In this document: piece by piece, positions 46,101 through 54,400 of the stretch | Numbering within the stretch: the stretch's first letter is position 1 | Layout of the letters: each line of letters opens with the position of its first letter | DNA from: an uncultured Acetatifactor sp. | Lineage (GTDB): Bacteria; Bacillota; Clostridia; Lachnospirales; Lachnospiraceae | Assembly (NCBI GenBank): GCA_910584865.1 | Contig: CAJUCE010000028.1 | Coordinates: 1-64,000 of the forward strand | DNA length: 64,000 nt | Direction of reading: 5' to 3' | The notes under the pieces: generated by a model | What the model was told of the DNA's origin: nothing | Databases searched by the model: none | The model's input: the letters and a program-made list of their open reading frames with translations, nothing else | Made by a program: the position numbers and the translations under genes

Positions 46101-47841
46101 ATGTTTTATTCCAATTGACCAGTTAACGTCTATACTGCAGGAAAAATATGGGCTGTACGTAGAGAAGAAGTGGATTAATGAGTTATGCAGAATATTTATG
46201 CTGACTGAAGTAAAGCAGGGAGAAGAACGGTATATTTTTGAGGCGGATGTAGAAGTATGCAGGAGGCTGGCGGAATTAAAAGAACAATTTTCCTCATGTG
46301 AAATGGAGCCCTATGATTATTATGGAAGTACTACTGCAAATTTGCTGAAAATAGCCGATGATACGATTCTTCTATATGAGTATTATAACGAGCGGAAGGC
46401 GCTGCCGGTATTTATACGAAATATTGTACTGGGATTATATTGTGAGACGGATGAGGAGTGCAGCCCCAGGATATTTGAAGTGCTGGGAGTCACGATTCTG
46501 ACTAAGAACAGAAGTGTATGCAGCTACATAGAAAGTGTGATCAGCCGTAAAGATAAACTGGAATGTATTAAATCATCTTTTTTTGCAAATTCCAGTTCCT
46601 TCATGGGTAGCAAAAAGAGAATTCTGGGTTTTATTATAGAAGCAATTCTTGTACACGGAAACGATGAAAGCAGATATCTGGATATTATGTGTGGTTCGGG
46701 TGCTGTTTCAAATGCTTTTGCCCAGATTGGGCCCGTATATGCTTCCGATGCGCAAAGCTTTTGCAGAATGCTTGCCCAAATGCAGGGGAGCGGATACGGG
46801 GAAAGCGAGGCCGTTTCATTGACTGGATCCATATACCAGCATTATAGGTGGCATATGGAGAAGATGAGGGAAAACTTTTTGGAGTATCTTGAGGAGGAAG
46901 AGCGGATTTTTTATCTGGATCTGAAGGAAAGAGAAACAGTCTTGAAGCAATATTCCGATTTTATTGAAAGCTTTGAGCTGTATTCGTCCGATTGTGTTAA
47001 TTCTCAGAAAGTAGGATGCTTAATAAAGGAGCGAAAACAAAATCACAGTCTGATTCCGTATTGTCTGTTTACATACTATTTTTCAAATGTTTACTTTGGG
47101 GTGGCGCAATCCATCCAGATTGACAGCATTCGATACGCAATTGATCAGATCGCAGATAAAGAGATACGGGAATGGGCATTGGGAGCTTTGGTTGCTGCGG
47201 TAAGCAGCATAGGAACAACACATTCAGCGCAGTTTGCACAGCCCAAGCATCTGGATGAGAAATCGTTAAAGGATATCCTTAAACGGCGGGAAAAGTCAGT
47301 ATGGCATGAATTTTCCAAAAGGTTAATTACAATCGCTAAAGACAGTGAAAGATATCGGTATCCGGTAAGGCTGCTGGATGGGCCATGGGAAACAGCGCTT
47401 ACAGAAATGAAAAGATTGCATGACCGAAATGTAATCGTATATCTGGACGCGCCATATAAAAGAGAAGAGTACAGCAGATATTATCATGTCCTGGAGACGC
47501 TTGTAAAGTATGATTATCCTGAGTCTGAGAAGAAAGGGCGCATGAGATCGAAGAAAAACGGAGAAAGATTCAACACAGAATTTTCGACGAGGAATACGGA
47601 AAAGATTGAGGAATGTTTTGAGAAAATTATTCTGGAAATTCTGGATAAAGGATACATATGCGCATGGAGTTATTCGGATAATGGATGTGCTTCAATAGTG
47701 AATGTGGTTAATCGTGTGAGAAGCCGGTGCGAGTGTGATATATATTTTTACAGTACAGCACATTATCATAATTCCCAGGGGAAGAATGCATTGAAGATTC
47801 CGGTGGTGGAATATTGCATATTATTTCGGAGGAAAATGTAG
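46072..47841 (+). CDS. D12-class DNA adenine methyltransferase (second), DAPY variant
   Basis: The 589-residue protein has about 170 N-terminal residues of helical character, possibly a winged helix at the start (IDQLTSILQEKYGLYVEKKWINELCRI). The D12 methylase core follows: SSFMGSKKRILGFI, YLDIMCGSGAVSNAF (SAM site), and VIVYLDAPYKREEYSRYYH, where DAPY replaces canonical DPPY. It ends the operon. An alternative start is ATG 46084. The core aligns in motif order with the methylase at 41010 but is far longer, so the two are not simple duplicates. Confidence 0.82.
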   Translation: MEQYMSIKNECFIPIDQLTSILQEKYGLYVEKKWINELCRIFMLTEVKQGEERYIFEADVEVCRRLAELKEQFSSCEMEPYDYYGSTTANLLKIADDTILLYEYYNERKALPVFIRNIVLGLYCETDEECSPRIFEVLGVTILTKNRSVCSYIESVISRKDKLECIKSSFFANSSSFMGSKKRILGFIIEAILVHGNDESRYLDIMCGSGAVSNAFAQIGPVYASDAQSFCRMLAQMQGSGYGESEAVSLTGSIYQHYRWHMEKMRENFLEYLEEEERIFYLDLKERETVLKQYSDFIESFELYSSDCVNSQKVGCLIKERKQNHSLIPYCLFTYYFSNVYFGVAQSIQIDSIRYAIDQIADKEIREWALGALVAAVSSIGTTHSAQFAQPKHLDEKSLKDILKRREKSVWHEFSKRLITIAKDSERYRYPVRLLDGPWETALTEMKRLHDRNVIVYLDAPYKREEYSRYYHVLETLVKYDYPESEKKGRMRSKKNGERFNTEFSTRNTEKIEECFEKIILEILDKGYICAWSYSDNGCASIVNVVNRVRSRCECDIYFYSTAHYHNSQGKNALKIPVVEYCILFRRKM

Positions 47842-47970
47842 ATTAAACTGAGGAATAATGCGAAAATAATAGGGGGTGCTGCATCGTTGACCGGCGAATC
47901 ATCGATACGGCAGCCCTTTGTGTATTTATTGATGGTGGAGTTCAACTGAGCTGAGTAATATTGGAACCTG

Positions 47971-48191
47971 GAGATTGATTTTTTGCTTGTAATTTCCGGA
48001 ATTTTATGATACTCTGAATACAGGCAAAGAATTCAGATTCTACGATCATCCAAAAGCCTTACAGGGCTTTCTGTAATGTATACGAACTTCTTGCTGGGCG
48101 GGAGCCTGTATCCCAAGTAAACAATACCCCATAATAAAAGGCAGGAAGGGAGAATATTTCACCTTTCCTGCGGATTTTCGTTCAGAAAGGA
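47971..48191 (+). repeat. Promoter/leader repeat, copy 2
   Basis: The sequence is nearly identical to copy 1 over about 215 bp. Here the promoter is better: TTGCTT, 16 bp, TATGAT. The same two hairpins follow, then AGAAAGGAG, the ribosome-binding site of the RNase HI gene. The 130 bp before it (47842-47970) carry nothing recognisable. Confidence 0.82.
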
Positions 48192-48200
48192 GCTGCTTTT

Positions 48201-48899
48201 ATGGCTAAAAAGAAGTTTTATGCGGTTAAAGTTGGAAAGGTGCCAGGTATATATAGTACATGGAGCGAATGCGAAGAACAGGTAAAGGGATTTCCAGGTG
48301 CAATTTATAAGGCTTTTGCCGCGTTGAGCGAAGCAGAAAATTTTATGTTGGACCATGGCACCGAAAAGCTTGATTCAGATAATGGAAATTTGGCAGAAGA
48401 TACAATATCAACAGAAGATTTTAATTCAATGGTAAATAATAGAATAGCTTCATTGGAAGAAGATGAGGCTATTGCTTTTGTCGATGGCAGTTATAATGTA
48501 GAGGAAGAAAAATCAGCATTTGGCGCAATTATTATTAGTTCAGATGGTGACAGAGATATTCTTTATAAAGCATTTACAAAAAATTTGGGAATGGATTTTA
48601 TTGCACTAAGAAATGTTGCAGCAGAACTGGAAGGTGTAAAAGAGGCGGTAAATTGGTCTATTACATATAAAAAGAAAAAGTTGATAATTTTTTACGACTA
48701 TGAAGGGATAGAAAAGTGGGCAACCGGTGACTGGAAAGCAAAGAAAGATATAACAAAAAAATATGTTTCCTTTATTCAGCAGAAGAAACAAAGTATAGAT
48801 ATAGAATTTATAAAAGTTTTAGCACATTCGGGAATTGAATTGAATGAAGAGGTTGATGCACTGGCTAAAAGAGCGTTATTAGCTAAAGGATATTTATAG
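48201..48899 (+). CDS. RNase HI with N-terminal viroplasmin (hybrid-binding) domain
   Basis: The 232-residue protein starts with KKKFYAVKVGKVPGIYSTWSECEEQVKGFPGAIYKAF, the viroplasmin/HBD RNA-DNA hybrid-binding module. An RNase H fold follows: AIAFVDGSYN (Asp), RNVAAELEGVKEAV (Glu), LIIFYDYEGIEKWATG (Asp), AHSGIELNEEVDALAK (Asp). All four catalytic acids are present, so it should cleave RNA in hybrids. Directly downstream is an RnlA-like toxin; in E. coli RNase HI stimulates RnlA. The stop codon lies inside a region where the RnlA frame is already open. Confidence 0.9.
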   Translation: MAKKKFYAVKVGKVPGIYSTWSECEEQVKGFPGAIYKAFAALSEAENFMLDHGTEKLDSDNGNLAEDTISTEDFNSMVNNRIASLEEDEAIAFVDGSYNVEEEKSAFGAIIISSDGDRDILYKAFTKNLGMDFIALRNVAAELEGVKEAVNWSITYKKKKLIIFYDYEGIEKWATGDWKAKKDITKKYVSFIQQKKQSIDIEFIKVLAHSGIELNEEVDALAKRALLAKGYL

Positions 48900-49011
48900 T
48901 GATGGGTCTGTATATTTTGTAGGTTATGGCTTAGATGATTGGAAAGTAATTGTTGATTGTATCAATGAAGAAAATAAGAATTTATCTGAAGAAAATATAT
49001 CAGAAATAAAT
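48883..49011 (+). other. Open frame without ATG joining RNase HI to the RnlA-like gene
   Basis: In the RnlA frame there is no stop from 48883, within the last codons of the RNase HI gene, to 49701. The first 43 codons read like protein (KDIYSDGSVYFVGYGLDDW...) but hold no ATG, GTG or strong ribosome-binding site. A +1 shift near GCTAAAGGATAT would create an RNase HI-RnlA fusion. Confidence 0.55.
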
Positions 49012-49701
49012 TTGAAGACAGAAAATATGGGTTCAAGGAATAAGATAACAATTCTCCAGTCCAATAATAAGGTAGTGGTTAATTGTTATTCAAATTCTAA
49101 ATCATATGTGCAGGGAAAGCAGACAGTGCTTTTCCAAAAAGTAATAGCAACCGCCATAGAATTACTACGAACAGGTCAGAGCGTAATTGAAACATTAAAC
49201 AATTATCATGCTTTAACGCTAGAGAAATCAGAGGTAGAAAATAGGTTTGAACAACTTTTACCACATTATAGAAAAGAGAGCGAAAAGAATTATGCTAATT
49301 TACTATCGGCGGTATACAATACAATGCTGACGGGGTATATGCCCGATTATACATGCTTAGTGACACCTATTTTTAGAGCATATGAATTTTACCTGCATAG
49401 AATATTAGGAGATGTTATGGGATTGGATACGGAAACCGATAAAGGAACTAATAGATTTTCATATTTTTCAAAAAATAGTGTTGGTCTGTATGAATGTAGT
49501 AGTAAAGAAACGGGAAAGCTAAATACAAAGCAGATAGATTATTTAAACAAGCTTTATACCCAATACAATAGTGTCCGCCATCCATATTCCCATTGGTCTG
49601 CAAGCGACGAGGATACTGCTGTAATTACAGAGTGTGCATATGCACGGGAGATAATAATGGACGGATTAGATGTGGTAGATAAATATTACATACTCTTTTA
49701 G
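49012..49701 (+). CDS. rnlA: RnlA-family toxin (RNase LS-like), start uncertain
   Basis: The 229-residue reading from TTG 49012 (first ATG is 49027) matches RnlA in motif order. ILQSNNKVVVNCYSNSKSYV then QGKQTVLFQ parallels the central domain. MPDYTCLVTPIFRAYEFYLHRIL, YFSKNS and YNSVRHPYSHW...AREIIMDGLDVVDKYYILF parallel the Dmd/RnlB-binding toxin domain. RnlA is an endoribonuclease released upon phage infection. E. coli RnlA is about 357 residues; here the first domain is lacking and an RNase HI gene takes its place. Neither start has a good ribosome-binding site, so translation may depend on the upstream gene. Confidence 0.75.
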   Translation: MKTENMGSRNKITILQSNNKVVVNCYSNSKSYVQGKQTVLFQKVIATAIELLRTGQSVIETLNNYHALTLEKSEVENRFEQLLPHYRKESEKNYANLLSAVYNTMLTGYMPDYTCLVTPIFRAYEFYLHRILGDVMGLDTETDKGTNRFSYFSKNSVGLYECSSKETGKLNTKQIDYLNKLYTQYNSVRHPYSHWSASDEDTAVITECAYAREIIMDGLDVVDKYYILF

Positions 49702-49740
49702 CGCCATCGAACCTATAATATGATTGGAGGAGGAAAGACA

Positions 49741-50091
49741 ATGAAAAAATTGATATTGCATCATATGACACATAGTACATACATTGGTATGGTTACTATA
49801 TTAGATTATGAAATTTCATTAAAAAAATCTTTAGTAGAAATCTCGTTTCCTCCAGAAGAAAGCAAGAGAAAAATTATTGTAGATTTGGCGTTAAAATGTG
49901 GGGTTAATCAATATAGATTCATTGTGTTTGATATAAGCGCTGAGGGTAAAGTGATGTGGAATACCAGTGAATATATTGTCCCTAATAATGATATAGTGAA
50001 TACAGCAAATATGTATTTAAAAGAAAATAAGGAAATTGTACTAAATTCAATGTTACCGACAATGAAGAAAAAGGAAATATTGAATGTATAA
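49741..50091 (+). CDS. rnlB: RnlB-family antitoxin
   Basis: The 116-residue protein resembles E. coli RnlB (about 123 residues) over most of its length: KIIVDLALKCGVNQYRFIVFDI, GKVMWNTSEYIV and LKENKEIVLNSMLPTMKKKEIL fall in the same order as RnlB segments. It should neutralise the RnlA-like toxin encoded 40 bp upstream. ATG 49741 follows GGAGGAGG, a strong site that contrasts with the poor toxin start, as expected for an antitoxin made in excess. An intrinsic terminator follows. Confidence 0.78.
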   Translation: MKKLILHHMTHSTYIGMVTILDYEISLKKSLVEISFPPEESKRKIIVDLALKCGVNQYRFIVFDISAEGKVMWNTSEYIVPNNDIVNTANMYLKENKEIVLNSMLPTMKKKEILNV

Positions 50092-50109
50092 AAGTTAAGT
50101 ATCTGCAAG

Positions 50110-50145
50110 GCCGATTGATTTTAAACGGAAATCAGTCGGCTTTTT
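50110..50145 (+). terminator. Terminator after rnlB
   Basis: The stem GCCGATTGATTT / AAATCAGTCGGC with one wobble pair is followed by TTTTTG. Confidence 0.88.
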
Positions 50146-50303
50146 GAGATTGATTTTTTGCTTGTAATTTCCGGGATTTTATGATACTTTGAATACAGGC
50201 AAAGAATTCAGATTCTACGATCATCGCAAAGCCTCACAGGCTTTCTGTAATGTATACGAACTTCTTGCTGGGTGGGAGCCTGTATCCTAAGTAACAATAC
50301 CCC
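50146..50303 (+). repeat. Promoter/leader repeat, copy 3 (3' truncated)
   Basis: This copy matches copy 2 from its first base (GAGATTGATTTTTTGCTTG) to AACAATACCCCAT. There it jumps into the interior of a second Rpn gene copy. The promoter TTGCTT-16-TATGAT is intact; the 3' stem and ribosome-binding site are lost. Confidence 0.85.
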
Positions 50304-50306
50304 ATC

Positions 50307-50789
50307 ATGTATTGCGATAAATACAGAAAGAAGCTGGAATTGGTCGGAGCGATCCGCACAGCATACAGCAGGATCGGGGAACTGGGCCTTCAAGAGCGGG
50401 AGGAGTTCCGTAACTGGGTGAAGTATATCCTGCTGTCGGTCTGCGGGAACAAGGAAGCCGTAGTAGAGGAAATCTTAAGCTGGGCAGGAACCGGGGAGGA
50501 CGATATGGCGTTTAAATACAATATTATCAGGGCGTTTGAGGACGAAAGGGAGGAAGGACGAGAGGAAGGGATGATTCAGAAATTAGTCAGTCAGGTTCGG
50601 AAGAAGAGTTCCAAAAACATACCTGTACCCGAGATGGCGGATATGCTGGAAGAGGACGAAACAGCTATTCGGCAAATATATGATCTGCTTCAGGAACATC
50701 CTGACTGGGAAGACAAGCAGATATGCGATGAACTGGCAGCATTGAGAAGCTGTAGTGGGGCGGAGACAGAGGAAGTGTACAACAGCTGA
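50307..50789 (+). pseudogene. 5'-deleted second copy of the Rpn-family gene
   Basis: From 50304 the DNA is nearly identical to 39243 onward, the 3' 40 percent of the Rpn gene. The predicted 160 residues start MYCDKYRKKLELVGAIRTAYSR and lack the whole nuclease active-site half. The EEG-type tandem array is shortened to one unit. The C-terminal six residues differ. An internal ATG happens to open the frame without a ribosome-binding site. It is a remnant of homologous duplication with an internal deletion. Confidence 0.85.
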
Positions 50790-50856
50790 CATTGCCGCAG
50801 TGCAATAGGTATTTGCTTTCCGGAGTATTAGAGTTGATCTATATAAGCAGTAAAAA

Positions 50857-50899
50857 TGAACCGTGAATCCAAAGAATGGGATCACGGTTCTATTTTTTT
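50857..50899 (+). terminator. Intrinsic terminator upstream of the pilus locus
   Basis: GAACCGTGAATCC / GGGATCACGGTTC forms a stem followed by TATTTTTTT. It isolates the island from the pilus genes. The remaining 150 bp to the next gene show no clear signal. Confidence 0.85.
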
Positions 50900-51052
50900 G
50901 CCCTGAATGCGAATTTCTTACAGATTGCCATAGAGCCAAAGTAATACAATCCGGAAACAACAATTTGGTGCCGTCTTTCCCGCAAAAAATAACAGACAAC
51001 TAATAGAGGACTGTTAGGATATAAGCATTAAATAGAAAAGGTGGCGTTAGGC

Positions 51053-51430
51053 ATGATGCTTCGGAGGAAGTTTCTCCCCTGTCAGAGCCGGGAGGCAGTC
51101 GTCACGGTACTGTCCTACAGCAAAGGCATCATGGACGGCTACCTGCAGCATCCGAGGCTGGACGGAAGGGAAAAGATAGAGAGTCTGTCACAGCTGATTC
51201 TGCTGCTGAACGATCTGGTGGATTTGGAGAACTGCCCCAATCCGGCTCTTCCGCTGGTGCCGAGGGAAGAAAGTACCGAAAAGGGAAGTACGGTTTTTCG
51301 GATACAGGTACTTTTCAGGGAACATTATTCCTGGCAGGGAAAGCTGATCTGGCAGAATGAAAATCAGGAAGTCGTATTTAGAAGCGTGATTGAACTGATT
51401 CAGATATTTGATGAGATTCTTGAAGAATAG
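51053..51430 (+). CDS. Short SWQG-motif protein, relative of the 36033 product
   Basis: The 125-residue protein of unknown function has a C-terminal half, FREHYSWQGKLIWQNENQEVVFRSVIELIQIFDEIL, that parallels FRQFSSWQGQLTWMEGRKRRTFLSVVELLRLMDDAI in the 36033 product. The N-terminal halves also share spacing (MDGYLQHPRL...ESLSQLILLLNDLVDL). The start is ATG 51053 (or 51056); an earlier GTG at 51041 is possible. It ends 17 bp before the adhesin gene, so it is likely the first gene of the pilus operon and perhaps a regulator of it. Confidence 0.65.
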   Translation: MMLRRKFLPCQSREAVVTVLSYSKGIMDGYLQHPRLDGREKIESLSQLILLLNDLVDLENCPNPALPLVPREESTEKGSTVFRIQVLFREHYSWQGKLIWQNENQEVVFRSVIELIQIFDEILEE

Positions 51431-51446
51431 ACGGAGGGCGATATTC

Positions 51447-54400
51447 ATGAAAAAACAAAACAATGGCAGAAAGAGAGCGGGGGGCCGCCGTTTCCTGAGT
51501 GTACTGCTTGCCATGAGCATGATACTTACCGCGGGATCGTCGAATGTAGCGGCAGGAGAGAACTATTCTCATCAGCACACGGATGCGTGCTATGAGAGAC
51601 AACTGACATGTACGCTGCCGGAAGAGGGGCATGTACGTGATGAGGCCTGCTATACGGAGACCCCGGCACAGCTCTGCGGTCTGGAGGAAAGCGAAGGCCA
51701 TACCCATGGAGAAAGCTGCTATGCCGAAGACGGGACGATTGTCTGCACACTGCCGGAAAGCCAGGGACATGTGCACAGTGACGCATGCCAGGGGAGTGTC
51801 AGAACGCTGAACTGCGGACTGGCGGAACAGGGCCATGTGCATACGGAAGCATGTTATGAGAATGTACTGGTTTGCAATATGGCGGAGGGTACAGTTTTTG
51901 GAAGAATGGGCATGGAAAGCGCACAGGGGGCCGGCCAGATGGCGGACGGAGATCAGATTTCGACATCCGGTGCGGAGGAGAATACCGTGCAGAACCCTGC
52001 CGATGTTCAGACGCCGGAATCCGGTCAGATATCGGGCGCGGACGGAAGCCTGAATTCGAACCAGATATCGGGAGCAGATGAAAACCAGGATCCGGACCAG
52101 ATACCGGGAGCAGATAACAGTTCAAACCTGAGTCAGACACCGGAAGCGGATGAAGGCCAGAATCCGGATCAGACACCGGGAACAGATGAAAGCCAGGATC
52201 CCGGCCAGACACCGGGAATAGATAATGGCCAGAATTCGGACCAGACAATAGGAACAAATAATAGCCAGAATCCGGACCAGACACTGGGAACAGATAATAG
52301 CTTGAATCCGAGCCAGACACCGGGAACAGATGAAAGCCAGAATCCGGACCAGACACTGGGAACGGATAATAGTTCGAATTCAAACCAGACGCCAGGAACA
52401 GATGAAAGTCCGAATCCGAGCCAGACACCTGGAGCAGATGAGAGCCAGAATCCGAGCCAGACACCGGGAGCAGATGAGAGCCAGAATCCGAGCCAGACAC
52501 CGGGAGCAGATGAAAGCCAGGATCCTAGCCAGACGCCGGGAGCAGGTAATAGCTCGAATTCTGGTCAGACACCGGGAACAGATGAAAGTCCGAATCCGAG
52601 CCAGACGCCGGGAGCAGATGAAAGCCAGAATCCGAACCAGAGGCCGGGAGCAGATAATAGCCCGAACCCGAGCCAGACACAGGAAGCGGAGGAACGCAGT
52701 CTGAGCAGAGTACTGATCTGTGAGCAGGAAGAACAGGAAGACGGCCATGTACATACAGAAGAGTGCTACAGGAATTTCTACTGCGGGCAGCAGGCTCATG
52801 TGCATACGGAGAAATGTTATGACGAAGAGCAGCAGCTGATCTGCGGGAAAGAAGAACATGAGCACAGCGAAGCATGTTTTGTAGAGCGTCCTGTCTATTG
52901 CGAGATGGAGGAACATCTGCATACGGCGGAATGCTATGATGAAGACAAAAATATAGTCTGCGAGAAAGAAGAACATATTCATGAGAGAGCCTGCTACAGG
53001 ATTCCGGGTGTATCGGAGGAGGATCAGGAAAGGATCGAGGCACTGAACCTTCTGATTGCCGGACTGCCTTCCGCGGAGGAAGCACTGGAGACCATGGCGG
53101 GGTATGAGAAGGGCAGCGAAGAGTACGCCGGGGCGCTGGATGAATTGATGCAGCAGGCTGAAAAGGCCCGGACGGCATATGAGGCATTGGACGGGGAGCT
53201 GGGCCAATATGTGGTTGGAGCGGAGAAGCTGCAGGGACTGGCAGAAGCCTTGAAAGCATTGATAGAGCGTATCACATATTGTGGAAAGGCGGAGCATAGC
53301 CATGCAACTGAGTGCTTTGACGGGAATGGAAATCTCATCTGCAAAATGGAGGAACATGCTCATGATAATATTTGTTACCAGGATCCTGCCACATTTAAAT
53401 ATGAAAAGGAATACAGCGATGGCAAGGTGATTATACATGTGACGGCAGAACCCGGTGTGATTCCTGCGGATGCTGAATTGGTGGTGATTCCGATTGAAAA
53501 GACGGAAATTTTGGAACAAATGTCAGAGGAAGAGAAAAGCAAAGCTGAGGAAGTGAATCAGCAATATGATTTGGCGAACCGGAAAGTGGAAGAGGAGGTA
53601 GTCGAAAAAGAAGAAAGACTGATAGAGTTTGTTGCATATGATATTTCCTTTCAGGTGAATGGAAAAGAAATTGAACCGGACAACGGGAAAGTGGAAGTGA
53701 CGATGGAATTCATGGAAGCAGTTGTAACCGGGGATACGTCGGAAGATTCTACAGTATCTGTATATCATTTGAAAGAGGATGAAAAAGAAGAGGACGGAGT
53801 TAAGGTAGAAGATTTGACGGGTAAGGCCGTTATTCAGGAGTCGGAAGAAAAATCAGGCGTGGAGAAGGTGGAGGTCGCAATGGATAGCTTTTCCATGATG
53901 GTTCTTGCCAGGAGTGCAAGAGCGGAAAGCGGGCCGTTGGATCAGGTGGCTACGGTGGATTCTTCTCAATATATTACCATTAATATGATCAACTATCCGG
54001 CAAGCGATGCAACAAATACTGTGGGGGCACCATTTGCACCATGCAACAATATAAATTATAAATTGAATCAGGGAATCTTGAGCAACAAAATTGAGGACGG
54101 GCAGAGTTATCCGACGTTTACGAGTAGAACGATAAATTGTGGTACTGATAAGCCTCTTACAGACGCATATGAACGGAATATAGAGCTGGCGGGAGCAAGT
54201 CTTGGCCGTTACTTCAGTGATGAGACACAAACGTATGGCTCATATACCATTCCTGCGAAAGTAAAAGCTCAAAATGGACTATTTTTGAAAGACAATTATG
54301 AAAAGACCGGATACTATCATTTCTCATCTGCTGAAAACGGGGTGAGTTTTAACTCTCAGACCGGTATGTTTGAGGTATATCAGCAGTTGACGACTACAAC

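Noticed and set aside
40078..47841. Classical CBASS assignment for the patatin operon
   Set aside because: No CD-NTase signature, Cap2/Cap3 or HORMA/TRIP13 gene is visible. Only the patatin matches, so the operon is reported as a distinct candidate.
40078..47841. Restriction-modification system based on the two D12 methylases
   Set aside because: No endonuclease gene is found in the operon; neighbouring genes are a lipase, a phosphatase and a GGDEF protein.
52018..52690. Regular 36-bp repeats resembling a CRISPR array
   Set aside because: The units are contiguous, in frame and coding (NPSQTPG repeats), with no distinct unique spacers and no cas genes nearby.
52380..53519. Long minus-strand open frame opposite the adhesin
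   Set aside because: It is the complement of repetitive, codon-biased sequence, with no ribosome-binding site or recognisable domain; the plus-strand adhesin explains it.
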